Positions 38,303 to 52,842 of a stretch of DNA of 64,000 nucleotides are shown in pieces. The notes under the pieces are model-generated. The model saw only the letters and a list, made by a program, of their open reading frames with translations, was not told the origin of the DNA and searched no databases. The stretch covers positions 186,001 to 250,000 of the forward strand of contig VXBA01001856.1 in assembly GCA_013399895.1 (NCBI GenBank), read 5' to 3'. The first letter of the stretch is position 1; every line of letters starts with the position of its first letter. Both the position numbers and the translations under genes were made by a program. This DNA is from Serilophus lunatus (lineage: Eukaryota; Chordata; Aves; Passeriformes; Eurylaimidae).

Positions 38303-41300
38303 GAAAAGGTTTTCAAAACCATTGTCAAAATGAGGGTCCAGAAATCAATTTGTAATTATCTGCCAACACAAATCTAAAGGCTTTTCTGTGATAAGGGTGG
38401 TAATACATAGGGCTGTAATGTGAATTATTTCAAAGAATAAAAGACTGATTGTCTTCATGACCTATATAGCTTTTAGTGAGCTTTAAAACAAAATTACATT
38501 TTATACTTCTCATGAATGGCTTTCTCTCTCTTTTTCCCTTTAAAAATGCAGGGGTTTTGTCCCATCTAGTAGGCTTTCAGCTTTAAATAGGACTCAGTTT
38601 CTTCCAATGTTGATACATTTCGTTCCACTGAAAGTGAAGGCTCTGGATTTGCAAAAGAGCTGAAGCTTCCTCTGTACAAAAGCAATCCTTTCCAATGTGT
38701 TTAAAAGTAAACTACAAACCATATGATCGTGTTATTTTTACACAGATGCTCAGAACTAGTATTTTTTTCTTTTTTTTTTTTCTCTCCCCTGGAAAGATTT
38801 TAGCAAGAAAAAATGATTAAAATTTTTTTTCACACAATACAAAAGCATCAGGAAATAGCTTCTTTTAGGTAAAAAAGGTAAAATGAATATGAGGGGAAAA
38901 TATGGGGAAAATATAGGCTGAGTATTTGCAACAAATTGAAGAAAAAGACAAAGTACAATATTTTCAGATTGTGAAGGCTATATTCACATAGCTGTCCTTA
39001 ATCACTTGAACTTATGGGGCCTGATGTCAACAGAGTGATTCTGGCTGAAGGTGACTGCAGGCCTGGCTTTTAATTGTTCAGTAATTGCCCACTATATTCT
39101 TGCAGATCCAAAGTCATGAGATCTTCTTTGTGTGATACCAGACTCTCTTATGCAAAGTTGACTCCACATGTCTTACTTATGGCTATTGCCTGCTTGAAAA
39201 CTGCTTTCCTCGAGTTTTCCTTGGTAGCTTCAGTGAATCATTCTGTTAAAAATATTAAACATATCATGAAAATTGGATTTTACAGGGCATTTCTCTAGAA
39301 ATCCATTTACATTTTGGAAAGAATGTTAGGTTTTGTTCCATTGGCTTATCTGGAGATTGAAAAAAAAATCAAAATCAACTATTACTTAAGTTTATCAATC
39401 TGAAAGTGTTTTGGATCATAGTAAGTAAGATATAAATACATACATGCAGCTCTCACTAACAATAATCTAAATTCTTAATTGAAGTACCTGCTATTGTACA
39501 TGTGAGGATTACTTTGCATTAGCAGCTAAGTTCTGCTTTGGAAATGTGATGAATTTCTTTACCAACCTAAGATTCTTAAAACTGTGCCAAAATTAATAGT
39601 TATGGATTTTTTAGGACAACTCTTCCTAAGGAAAAAAATAAATTCCATTTTTCTTTTTTTCTGCTAATCAAGTAATTTTGTATAGTGTCTACCATGAAAT
39701 TTTACAGAATCTGCTCTGCTTAAACTTCAGAAAAGTTTAGATAAGGATTTCTTTCCTTGTATGTAGCTTTAATCTTTAAGAAAGACTTTTCTAATCTATT
39801 GAGATCTTTTCATTACTATATCTACCAATCTTTCTAGAATGGAATTTTTTGTGAGATCATTCCTGTTCCATTTTGTAATATCTTCCTGCTCTTAACACAA
39901 TACATAATTTGTGCATTGACTCTGCATGTTCGTACACTGCCAGGAATATTAGGGCTGTTCTCAGAAGCCCTGCATGAGGCCTTTTAAATAATAAATAAAA
40001 ACTACAGTGCCAAGGTATTCCTGCCAACTTTTCTGCAATTGGCAGGCAGTGCTCATTTAATAACTTCAGTTTTCACTAGAGAGTAAACCTGTCCCCATAA
40101 GCCATATGTCTTTTTCTAACATTTGTTTCACTTGAACTTAAATTCTAAAGGGACAGTAAAGTACATAATGTCACACCAACTTGCTGATATATTTGCTAAT
40201 GCTGCAAGCAAGGTTATCCAGTCTGTTCTCAAACTCTAAATGGTTTCTGTTGGATCAAAAAGGTTGAAAGGAAGCAAGGTGGAGATCAAACCTGCTTAAT
40301 TCTTTCTTATTTCATACCTTAGATAGTAAATTAATGGTGGGTTAACCAGATAATAAAAGCACAGGTTCATCCAATCTGATGCAAAACTAAGAACCTCTGA
40401 CAATTTCTCCTCTGTGCTACGACTCTTCAGGAAATGCCATCTACTGAGCACAAATGAGGAGAACTCTAAGGCTGGTCTAAGCTACACAGAGGAAGGAAGA
40501 TGTACATACTCAGCTGGCACAAACAAAAGGACACAGAATTACCTTCAGCACTTTATCCTTCTTCCTGTTGTTCAGACTGAACACAGGATCTGGCCAAATG
40601 TAGCTGAAGAGACAAGCCCACAAATCTTCACGAACAAATCTTTGGTAACACAGAAGTAAAACTCAGTGCGCTGTTAATCAACTCTTATCTTTTTGAGGCA
40701 AAAATGCAAATGTAACATCATTAAAAAAATGAAAACTTTTAATGAAAACAAGAATTACTCACACTACTCCACAGAGGATAAAAGATCTCTCTTTGGATTC
40801 CACTCTAATCTAGTTTCAGGGTAATTGTTAAAGTGTTTGGAATATCTTATCTCTCCCTCCTCCCTGTTTATATTCTCAACTTCTTTAACATACAGATTGT
40901 CTTTAATTTGGTTGGTTGGGATGTCAGTTCTGTATAAGGGTCTCATTTAAATTCCACTTAAATGAGCATTTCTCAAGAAATAACTTTCTATCCCTTCCTC
41001 TTTCCAGCACCTTCAGGCCAAAATGCCCACTCCTCTTGTAAAAGAAAATTTTGTTGTCTTCTCCCCCCCCACATCTTGCAGGTCCCTTCACATAGATGTA
41101 CAAGAGAGTGCTGTCCTCAGCCCCAGATGGCTTCTCTGCTCATGGTGTGAGTGATCTCCAGCTCCAAACCGCAGTGTTAGATCTTGTTCTGTTTCTCCAC
41201 ATCTCTGATTCTCAATGACATTTCTGTGCTAAGTAGATCAGATTTTCTCTTGATAAACAGTGCTTACCCTGTGGAGTAAATTCGATGGCCTTATGTAACC

Positions 41301-43253
41301 ATCAAGTATGCACATGGTAAGCTCGGTATACTGTAAGCACTTATCACTATGAAATCTAATCTATAGTCTTGTTCACTTTGGCTACTTTTCTGAAGTTGTC
41401 ACCACTCTGTGCCTTTGAAATTTTGCATTATTTTCCTTACTGCCTTAAACCAGAGAGATGAGGGGAACTGAAACTTATCACAGCAAGAGCCCAGTGAAAA
41501 TTTCTCAGCTTATCAACAGTTTCCTCTAAGCATCCACTTCAATGCATATAAGAAACAATAAAGTCAGTGTAAAATATTTGAAAACATTTGTTCTTTCCTC
41601 TGGCTGTATCTATCCCAGTAGGCAACGATCCTGACAACACAGAACAGAAAAACGTGTTAGGTCTGAAAATGTATCTTACAGTTTGGGGTCGAGCCTTTTT
41701 GGCTTTCTTTCCCTCCACGGAGGTGATGGGCAGTGTGTGGGAGCTCAGCATGCTCGTCACTATCTTCTCACCTCCAACTCTCCAGTTCATAGTAAGATCA
41801 AAGACAAGGAACACAAAGGAAGATTCTATCACATGGATCATGGAGCAAGACCCAGTTTTCATGTCCTCTGTGTACAACAACCCTTCTGGTTACTGGCACT
41901 GTGTTTAGTTACTCTTCCCTTTTTTTAAGTCACTGCAGTATTGTTTGGTACAATGGCTACAAAGAAGCTTATTCAAAAATGAAACAGGCAGAAACAGGAG
42001 AAGACTACTGATAATCAGAAGGGAAGCTGTAATAATTATCAACACTTGACTGAAACTCAGGTATGTGGCAATACTTGAAGAATTCGTTAATTCCAGAGTG
42101 GTTGCAAAAAGACAAACCATCCCACCCGTTTCAGCAGCATACTCTGCAAGCTGGCAGTATGAAGCAAACCGCATTAGTAACAGAAATAGTAAACTCACAG
42201 TGATTCAACTCACCATAATCTTAATTTTTTTCCACTGAATTTAAAAATAGTGTTTCTCTTCAAGTCCCAAGAAGCTTTGTGCTCTTGTGTTCTTATTAAT
42301 ATTGACCCCAACCCAGTACTCTCCTCTGTAATTCAGCCTCTTTCAGCAATCCAGCCTGGATCTCCATTGCACTGAAATCACCATTAGCACACAGCAAGAG
42401 CTGAGAGGAGTTACAAGATCAGAGATCATTCTGTGCTAGGATGATTCCCAGCATCATTAGACAGGATAGCAAACACCCTTACTCAAGTGCTCTCTCACTT
42501 TCAGCCTTCATCACCTCTCCCTTTTGCAGTAAAACACATGTTGCCATGTATGTAGCATTGCCAGTGTCATCTAATGATTGTTCTTCCTCCACCAATCCTA
42601 GTAACATGTTTTGGCAACTTGAAATCCATGACAATTATCATTTGGGGAAGCAAAATGTTACCTGGGAGCACAACCTTGCAGAAAATACAAAGCTGGGATT
42701 GTCACCAGTGAGTTTTTTCTTAAACACCTGATTGAGATCTGAAATAAGGACTAACCAGAGGGGCGCTATTGTTCACTGAACAGCTGTTAGTGACCTGCAC
42801 AGTGTGTCAGATAGCACCACAAAGTATCAGTGGTGACATCATTGTTATGATGCCTACCATCAGTTGTTCTACAGCTTTCCTGGATTCAGTCAATGGGAGA
42901 GAAACAATTTCTTATTACATATTTGTACCCCATTTAACACAAGGGGTTATTACAACCATATTCAGGCTAAAATTAATACTATTTACATTAGCAGCTAAGC
43001 ACTGAAAGAAAAGGAGATACTGCTTCATTCATCATCTAGCAAGCTTATTTTATTTATTTTTTTATGAAGTTATAATTACCTTATCTCAGTAGGGAAACTG
43101 ATGACTTGTAAGAATCACTGTAAAACAATAATTTTTCTCCTTTTTTGCATTTTAACTATCTTAGATTCTGAAACAAAATTCTGGAATCAGTGTTGATTCA
43201 ATGGGAATTATGAAATCATTTTACTGGTGAAAAGTATCATCAAAAGATCAGAG

Positions 43254-43379
43254 AATCATAGAATGGTTTGGGTTGGAAGGGACCTTAAAGATCATCTAGT
43301 TCCAATCCTTGACACTTTCTACTAGACCAGAGTGCTTGACCCATCCAACCTGACCTTGAACACTTCCAGGGATGGGGCT
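43254..43379 (-). mobile_element. 5'-truncated CR1 LINE fragment (3' end)
   Basis: On the plus strand the segment begins with ATCATAGAATGG, then GGTTGGAAGGGACCTTAAAG and ATCATCTAGTTCCAA. It continues with ACTAGACCAG, CCATCCAACC, TGACCTTGAACACTTCCAGG and GATGGGGC. This is the reverse complement of the 3' end of an avian CR1 non-LTR retrotransposon, so the element lies on the minus strand with its terminal ATTCTATG repeat at the low coordinate. Only the 3' UTR tail remains, with no reverse transcriptase. Compared with the usual consensus, a short stretch between TTCCAA and ACTAGACCAG looks shortened. It is the best evidence that the genome is avian. Confidence 0.93.
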
Positions 43380-46300
43380 AAAATGCTACCTTTGAGGTAG
43401 ACACCTGAAAATTGTCATGGGATGACATTCCTTCTGCTAATCAATGGTGGAGACTAATCACAGTGGTTCACAGCACCAGCTTAACTCTCGTCAAATACTG
43501 CCATGTGAGAGTAACTCTGATTATGCAAATAACCACAGGGATATGGCCCATGCCCAGGTCACTGAAAATTTAACTGCACTGCATCAAATTTACCAGAAAA
43601 TCACAAGCGCAATCACCAGATGATCACTGACCATTTCTAGAGCAGGATCACTCTTTCTAATGACATCCCCAAGCCATTCAGGATGTTATCTGTTTTGCTC
43701 AATTTCCAGACAAAATAGTTTAACCAATATTAATGCAATTTAGAGTTTAATGCTCTCTCATCCAAATGCTTTCCCTCTCCACTCCAACAACCAACAATCT
43801 CTTCTTTCCATCTCATTTGAAGCAGTGATTTTCTATCAGAGAGGCACAGCATATATAGGGTGATTCCTCAGCTCCACTGGGGAATATTTCAGCTTTAGGT
43901 CTGTAAGGTGCCTAATGAGACAATTCCACATACTGGAAAAAAAAAAAAAAAGGTTTGAAAATCAAAGTCCATAGTGTTATTGTACTGCTGTTAGCTTTTG
44001 ACAGACAACAATAGCTGCTCAAAAGCAGGCATGATTTGAATGTTGTTTTAGCTTATAAGTTTTCAGAGAGAGAGGTTCTGTTTAGAAAAGTTTCCGGAAA
44101 ATATTTAACAGAAAAGCTGTACAGGAAGGCCTGGGCAGCAGAGTGACCGGCAATCCTGGCCATTCTTCAATCCATGGGAGCTGAAACTCTAAGGACTTCA
44201 AGTAGATGATGCTTCCCAAGCCTCTGGGAGTTCTAAAATAATGACTTATATATAATTTATTTAACAATGATCAATGATTCCCTCCAAGCTTCAATCCATA
44301 TCCCCCAAGACAACGTCTTTCAAATGTTAGAATTTCTCACAGATGAAAATTTCCAATATTGGATTAGTTCCACTCTAAATCCATTGTCCTGCAATTTGCT
44401 CTGGCTCAATACTGCTATTACGACACTCCTTGATTCATTTATTTCAAGTTAGGATAAAAAAGTGGCACATTTTGCCATATTACTCAAAATTTAAGAAAAC
44501 AGTCAAATATATTAATGGAATTGTAACTTCCTTTTCGGTGCATCCCACTGTAAATGCAGAGGGTACTTAATGTGAGAGTTGCATAATCCGTTTCAGGGAA
44601 AATATTTTCAAAGACAATTTTAAACAATGAAACGTGAATCTTAAATACCTATTAAACTCCCTGGATTTCTCCTGTTCCTTCCCATAGCCATCAAAAATTT
44701 GCCTAATTTTAAAAAGTCAGGAGGAAACAGAATGTCACACACTCATTTCTCTTAGATAATATTTTCTATTCTGGGCTTTTACCCAATTCTCATTTCAGAG
44801 GGCATCAATTCCTTTTGGAATAGTGTTTTCTGAGTTTGGACTTCAGACATTATTCTCTTTTTCCTAACTGGCATTTCAAGAGAAAGCCAAAATCATACAT
44901 TTTGTTTTTGTATGCACACTTTACTCTTTGGAACGGTACTGAAAATGAAAAAACAAGGTTTGGAAATAGAAAATAAGCCAAAAAAATAATCCATCACACT
45001 ATTTTGTACTGAAAGCAATTTGGGTTTGGATTTGATCTTGCTAGTAATTCTTTGAAAAAAAACCTGGCATTGAGCTGTTCTTTCATCTAACAATGTATGA
45101 TCTTGCACAAAAGTCTGTGGAATGTGTCAAAGAACTTGTTTAGATATATTTACTTTATTGCCATGCCCATGGGAGAAGAGAGCTTTTTTTCCTGACACAG
45201 ATTTCTATAATTCAGTTTAAGGCATTGAAGCTTTCTCCTGCAAGATGACAAGCTGCTTCTGTTTGGAGCTGGTTTTCTTTGCTCTGACTGGAGTTACCCT
45301 GTGCCCTTCAGAAAAAAGGCCCCATTCAGTCCCAATCATCTGAACCATCTGTATTTTCTCAGATGAGGAGATAAATGTCCAGTTCTGAATGAAGACCATA
45401 AAATAGTAAAATTTTACATGTGTACATGCAGTTAGAAATGTCATGCACAGACACGCTTAGATGCACACGGGTGTAGAAGCAAAATTTGAATGTGACATCC
45501 ATGCTAGCATGCTTGATTGCTTAAACAGCTGTTGACTGAATGTGACATTTTGCAGCATGTGATGATGTGATCCTTCCCTTTCCTTTTCTGCTCAAGCAAT
45601 AGCCACCACTGATGGTCATGATGGCTGCTTCTGGCTTAAGCTGGACTCTGAGAAGACAGATAACAACAAAATAGCTAAAGGTCAAACATTTTGCTCAACA
45701 GCTGAGGGCTAGTTGAGCATGTGCCAGCTGAAATAGGTCTGGTATGCAAATATGACTACAATTCAATCTTCTTATTCCACAAATAGTGGACAGCCCAGGG
45801 CCCATTGAGCTCTGCACAGAGCTCATGCCAGGATTTGTCCTTGAATAGGGACACCTCTTAAGGCTACTCATTGAGATCGAGAGAATGATTACCACATCAG
45901 ATACTTGGTAAGAGAATTGGGAATAAGAGCACTGAGACTTTGAAGTCTTACCTCAGCGATATAAAGGATTGATTGTGCACATATAATCCCTTAGAATTAA
46001 ATCATTGACCAAGTCTGGGACTAAGTCTTGATCCAGCCATACTTAAACTTCCATCAGAAAAGAATTTAGAACGCAAGAGGGCCTTTTCTGAGCCTCATAG
46101 CTCAATGTCAGGGTCTTCTGGCAGTTCTGTCTGACCTTGTCCTCTATTCAGTAAATAATCAAGAGTACTTTGCCATCAAATCTTGTTAAAACACTGTCAC
46201 ATTTACTATCAAACTTTGTTAAATCACTGTTTTATATCAATCAACAAAATGTTACTTTTCTTACAAGTGAAGTGTGTCATTCCGTCCATGACAGATGTTA

Positions 46301-48542
46301 ATTTCTTACTTTTTGTGAAGCCAATCAGTTTTCTCACAATAATTTTTTTTTTCCCTTAAAATTTATTTATAGATAACTGTGGATAAATGACAAGTACATA
46401 TGTTGTACAATCATTTATCTGAGACTACTTTGACAAAATTCACTTGTGTTCCTTGAGGCAGATTAGGTGAACTACTATTTAATGGTATTGATGATGGATG
46501 CAATAAACAGCTTTAGGTCTGGGAGTATAATCTATGACTCCTAGAAACTGCTAGAGTAGCAAGAAGTTCATTTGCAGCATTTAAACATAACTAACTATCA
46601 GTCTATGCCACGTAAATGGGAGGAAAAAGATTGTTTTGGGATGAAGAACATTCTGTGAAAAATAAAAGGGCTATGCCTCTAATGAGAGCATCTCCCTGGT
46701 GAGCACTTCTGAACCACTATGGGCAGTGCAAAGGCTTGGATCAATTAGACAGAAATAACACTGTAATCCTTGGAGATATGGACAGAACACTTACACATTG
46801 CAAAACTTGGTTTTCATCACTCTTTAAAAAAAATAAAAATCGTCTTTATCTTTTCCTCCGAGTTTAATTCCTCCCAAATCTACTAGGCAAAATTCCTCCT
46901 TGTGCACAGGGCGATACAAGTCTAATTTACCCCTCATTTCCTTTTAAAGGGCATCCACGGGGAAGCATCCAATCCTAACCCAATCATTTATAGCTGGAAG
47001 AAGCAAAAATTGTTTTAAAGGGCATCTGAACCTTTAATTATCTACTCACCATAGATAGAGGAGAGAGATTATGTACTTCAGCCAAAACACAACAGCATTG
47101 ATTCACTAATTTGGAAAACATTGAATTCAACTATTCATCACTCAGACTTGGGCCTGTTCATGCACCAGTTTTTCTACCAAAACAAACTGCAAAGATTTGG
47201 GTAGGCAGGCTTTTGTAAACTGGACAGTTCATACTAAACACTTTCACACTAAACAAAAAGATTCCTCAGAGAAGTACCAGACAAATTATGCATATGGTGA
47301 ATTTGAAGATACTGGCCTTGTAAAGACTCAATGCATATAGATTAAATTTTATCATAATAGGTTAGATTCCTGTGGTAAATTATGAATAAACTCAAAATAT
47401 TCGCTTTTTAAAAAATAAGGAAAACAGCAAACTTTTTAAGCCTTTCACATCGTTGTTTTTAACAGGTAGTCTGCACATATAGGACTTGTTCAGAAATCCA
47501 CTAAAGCAAGAACACATATCCCACCCTATTTATAATGATGAATATGAGAAAATCACTAAAATTAAGCAAAGCTTAAGTAAATATAAAGGACACGGTGAGC
47601 ACAAAGCTGATACCTGAAAAATCTGATAGAAGTTTAAGATAAGGACTTACCATTTTTAATGCCAAAAAAGGGAGAGTCTAAAATTGATCATAAACAGTAT
47701 ATTTACACATAATAACTAAAATCTAACATGAAGACTAACATGAAGAGATAATAAAGTCAGCAGTGGCAAAACTATAATGTGCACAAAGCAAAGCACTGTA
47801 GATCTTAGCATGGCTAATTAAAATGAGCATTATGCTGACATGGTTATATTGAATCTTGTCCAAGATGTCTTGTTCAGTGCTAACCAAGATGCAAAGACAA
47901 AAAAGCATTCCCTACTTCTCTAAGAAAGACAAAAACAGCTTAGAAATTTTAACTAATTATTGTAGCATTACCATTTTTACCTCGATTCACTCACTTGAAG
48001 CGGCTGAGCATGCTGAACCTGGTGGCCTTTAATAAAAATATTTTTGAACTCCTCTCTGTGGCAGTAAGGGGAAGGAAAATCAGGGGTGAGATGAAGAGGA
48101 AGAACAGAGTCTTCATTTAGAGCATTCTGAGCATTGTTTTTCTTAAATTGTATTTACACTTTATAGCAAGCACAAGCAAGTACTGTATTTTCTCTTCCCT
48201 GCACTAATCTCACCTTTCCCAAAACCCAGATGAACTGCAGAAGAGAAAAGAAATAGATTCAAAGCTTGCTTGTCTTTCTTCAATTGGGATAATGAAAAAG
48301 GGAAGGTAAATTGAAATATTCTAATGACAACTATTTACTTTACTGTGCTGTTTTATTTGCTATTTATTCTATGAGGTAATTTCTCACTATTCTGTTTCTA
48401 CTTTCTATAGCACGGTTTGAATTCTGACAGACTTCAAATGGAAGCCATCACACAGATCAGTTTTCCATGACATCTACCAGGTTTAACCAAGGGCTCCTAT
48501 CCACTTTGAGCAGAATAACTAGAAGTTAGAATTCATTACAGA
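43380..48542. other. Presumed PTPRN2 intron between CR1 and microsatellite
   Basis: AT-rich non-coding sequence. It contains an A run at 43937-43951 and a T run near 46340-46352. No exon, RNA gene or further interspersed repeat was recognised. Confidence 0.5.
43937..43951. repeat. A15 homopolymer tract
   Basis: Fifteen consecutive A bases, about 560 bp beyond the CR1 fragment. CR1 elements do not end in poly(A), so it is unlikely to be part of that insertion. Confidence 0.9.
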
Positions 48543-48659
<117 letters not shown>

Positions 48660-51600
48660 CCATAAATTCAGCAGTATTCATCCCATAAACCTTGCAGCCC
48701 CATTGCAATCACAGTGAGATTTCATACAGTCCCCTGCTGCTTCTCACCTGGATCTTCCTGGTTACTTCTCTAGGCAGAGCACCCTGGGCAGGTGAGACTG
48801 CCAATTAAACCTAAGCTAAGGTTTAATTGAGAAAGTGAACAGGTGCTCTTCAGCTCTCATTTTCCCTTTCCTGGTTAAAAGCAATCTCTTCCCTTTATCT
48901 ATCTCTGTCTCCATTTAGCAGTACCAGACTCAGACTTGTTTCTTCTTGAAGAACACAACCTTTGCTAGAACTGCAACATGAATCTGTTATAAAAGCAACC
49001 AGGATGCCGACGAGGCTTTGGGAAGACGCTTTGTCCATTAAATGCACTAACAACTATAATTTCTTTGCAGAGCTCCATGATCACCTCTTTGCCTGCAGTA
49101 ACGAGGTTAGGGCCCTTGGTGCTGGATCCCTGGGCCCCACATCTCAATCACCAGCTGACATGCTTGTATAACACAGGCATCTCTCCTTACAAAAGATAGA
49201 TTTTGTTCTCTGTTTAATATTTGATTTCTGTAGCAGAGAGTGAAGGAACTTTTAAAAGGAAAATCCAGGTTAGGAGTGTTCAACCATGGCTCCAGTATTA
49301 ATTTTATTTCTAAAAGTTATTCTATATTCAAAATTAAATTCACAGCTGCATGTAAAAATTTTAAAGACAGGAGGGGGTTTTTTCCCCCCAGTTTTTCCAT
49401 ACAGGAACTTTTACAGACTTTAGCACAGATAGGTTTCTTTCAAAGCAGCATAAATGTTCTTTACCTCTTCCCTTTCGCAGTGACAGGTCATTTTGAACGC
49501 TTGCCCATCCCTGCCTGTATCTGATGCTCTTGACACTAGACACACACATTTTAACAGCATTTCTAAAAGGGCTGTTTGAAAGACAGGGTAACCTGACAGT
49601 AAGAAAATGTTACTAAAAATCTTTCACAGTACTTTTCATGTGAAAATCTGTTGTGTAGTCACATTGAATCTATGCATACTGTTATAGCTTCAGTAAAAGA
49701 AGAAAAATGGAAAAGAAAAATCACTTGGAGGGCAAGTTTTACAGAAGCATGAAGAATAATATAATATTTATCTGGGAAGGAAATCACATTCTTTCTTATT
49801 AAATATGTTATTGCACATAATGGAAAACAGTTTTCAGCAAAAAATATTTTGAAATAACAAATATGCTATTTGGTTTCACTTCAAATATATTTTGTGCTAA
49901 GAAAATGAAAGGAATAAAGCAATTTCTATAGATAATGTGGAAATGAAAAATAAGCTGTTATCTGGACCTTCAAAATATTACTAAATCAAACAGCATTAAG
50001 CATAAAATAATTTTTATTACTGTTACCAACAACGTTTAGTATGAAAGCACTGGAAAATTATAGCACGCTTTTTTTTTTCAGCTGAGATTAATATGTTGCC
50101 CAATGAGGGCTGGAATACAGTGCCTGTCTGATAGCATAAAACAAACCTGAACAGCTGATAAGGACAACGATTAAATAAGTATAATGGATTTTATACGGGT
50201 GTGGGAGGAATTCAGCAAAGAAAATTGTCCAAATTAAGTTTGTGTCAGTCACTGAAATTTATATGCTGCTTCTTGCAAAAGGTGTCTATCATCTTTAAAA
50301 TCCAAAGGGGATCAAGGCATTATACTCTGCAGTGGCATCTGTGCCTGAAACAGCACACTCCTCTTTAGAGCTATGCTGGATTATTGGTTTAAAGTCATAT
50401 AGACTCAGAAAGAAGAGAAAGCAGTTGTCTTGCTGCTGTTCCTTTTTATATATCACCTTCAGTTTATCACTGGTGATCTCCCATTCAAGAAGTGCTGAAC
50501 TCAGCTTTGATAATTAACTCTTGCATTTTTATTGGTCTGACCTATTCGGAATTATATCAAAACTCCAAACTACCAGAATAATTCTATTTCCTTTTCCAAA
50601 CTGAAAAAGCCATCAACCAAAAAAAACCAATGCCATTGAATCTCTTCCTATTAACAAAGGTAATTTTAAATATTCCGTACCATTTGAGGATTTCTCCTTT
50701 TTCCTGCTTTAAGAAATCATGACTCTTTTTGGTTTTGACATATTGCTCAATACTTAACAAGAATCTCACCAGAAAATAAATCCATAGTTGTTTTCATGAC
50801 AGCAAATTACATGCCATAGAATGACATTTAAATGTTGAATTTTAATAGCTTGTCAGCAGAAGTGAAATGCATTTAAAAAAATTAATATGTGAGGGAACAA
50901 TGTGTCTGTCTATAACGTAATTCTATTCATAGTAGATATGAATGGTAGATACAGTGTCAAATGTATTCTACTTCTCAAAGAACATCTTCATTTAGTAAGA
51001 AAAGACCTGCATGAATAGGGGTTAAATTCTCCTCTCCTGCTGTTGCACTGGATCTCTGCTGCAGTCATACAGGTCGGGAAGCTCCTGCTCATACCCATTT
51101 TCAGGAGGTTTCCACATGCAGGACAATTTTAGGAAAGGCAGTAAACAGTGAACTGGGCAGCTCTGGAAAGGGAGGGGTGGGTGCCCCCCCTCCCTCGCAG
51201 CACTCAGTAACAAGTGCCACACACTTACTGGCTCTCTTTTCCCTTGGACGGTAGGTACTGCCAATACTGATCTTCTGAGAGTAAATTCAAGAAATGATTG
51301 ACCAAAAATATTCTAATCACATTTAGTCACATGCAAGTATTTCCTCCCTGATGTTTATTTTAAACATTTCCATCAATAAACTTTTCATGTGCTACTTCTT
51401 ATGCAAAATGCTGATATTTAACTTAAAAATAGCAGTAAGAAGAATTTAATTTCCCCCTGCATTTACAATTATATAAATATTGATTCTATTTCAGTTCTCT
51501 TGCTTACATAAAAAGTCCTTTAGGATCTTTGGATTATTTAATAATAGTCTATAAAGAAGGTGTGACAGGTGGTATGGCCATCTTCACAGGTTGGAAAATC

Positions 51601-52814
51601 TGGCAACATTGTGAAAAATCAGGTTCTTAATAACACGTGGGAATCAGAGAAAACAAAGTTAACTGCTGAAAAATGGAAATCTATATACATTGGACAAAAA
51701 TACAAAACACAGCTATACCTTGCTGGGAACAAACTTAATCAACTTTTTTTAGTGGAGGAAATAAATAGAAAAGTTTCAATATGCACAACCATGGACAGTA
51801 AAAATTGTGGAGGAGCACAGGAATGTTGTTACTAGTCATAAAATATTAAAGTGTCTGAAAGCCATCACTAGAATACTCTGAGCAGTGTTGCTCTGCTTAT
51901 GTGAAACTAAACGAGGAAGAAGTTCAACACTGGACAGTGAGAATAGTTAAAAAAATAGAAGGCATTTTTATGAAGAATAACTGGAATGGCTCTCATTTAT
52001 TCCTTTATACTTGAAGCCTTTATTCCTTCATGTACATGTCCCACCTCCTCAGAAATATCAACTTCCTCTAAGTATTCTCTGCTGCTTTCTCCTGCAATTC
52101 TCTCCCGTTCTCCTTATGTCACCACAGGTTCTACACCAGTATCTAAATTTCTCACCTTTATTTACTCTGCTTATTTTTCTAAAATTTTCTTTGTCTTTCA
52201 GATGCCTCCCTGCATCTTGTGAATGGCTTCAAAATATCTGAGTGTCCCCCAGCCAAAGACATCAACAAAAACATGGAGTGGTCTTTCTCTCTGAAGGGGT
52301 ATTTATTTGGGAACTCTCCTTTCTGTCAATTTGGTTAATAAATTCAAAACTTAATGAATGACAGAGCTGAACCAATGCAATGGTCAAGTAAAGCTCACAT
52401 TGAAATGCTACATTAGAAAAAGAACAACAGTAAATTCACATCACGCAAATAAATAATTGAGAGGAATTCACTGATACTTCATTTCTTAATGATCCAAGTA
52501 GGAGACTAATATAAGGTATTTTAGTAAATATAAAGATATACAAAGTTCTATCACAAATTGGTGCAAGAGATTTCCTCTGTAATGTAGGACAGAGCTATCC
52601 AGCAACACTGGGAGGGGGAAAATGTCTAAATCATAGAATCTACAGAACCTCCAAAGTGTCCTCCACATAGCTTGTTCTGGCACTGTCAGAAGTAAGGTAC
52701 AGGCTTAGATAAACCAATAAGGAATAGAAATTTTCCCACCTCCCTGGACAGTCAAAGTACAATGATTTAGGTGAACCACTGCATTTATCTGATCCATTTG
52801 CAACTTGCCTTTCC

Positions 52815-52842
52815 ATTCCATGTACAGAATTCCATGTACAGA
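52815..52842. repeat. Perfect 14-bp tandem duplication
   Basis: Two adjacent identical copies of ATTCCATGTACAGA. A recent slippage or short duplication is the simplest explanation. Confidence 0.85.

Larger units (their letters stand above)
21029..43253 (-). other. PTPRN2: Presumed PTPRN2 intron, no recognised gene
   Basis: About 22 kb of AT-rich sequence without a recognised exon on either strand. I looked for the canonical RESP18-domain exons (CVNDGxFGRC-like and MDFYRYEVSP-like peptides) on the minus strand and did not find them, but a manual scan is not exhaustive. Low-complexity tracts include A runs at 28012-28026 and 35109-35126, a purine/G run at 38281-38302 and a pyrimidine tract near 38762-38789. 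Assignment to PTPRN2 holds only if the gene's first exons lie beyond the window. Confidence 0.5.

Noticed and set aside
41539..41908. Overlapping frames of over 100 residues on both strands
   Set aside because: No recognisable domain on either strand, and mutual overlap suggests a chance lack of stops.
52630..52670. ATCATAGAATCTACAGAACC resembling a second CR1 3' end
   Set aside because: Only the short terminal repeat-like string fits; the GGTTGGAAGGGACC block is missing, so a degraded CR1 cannot be supported.
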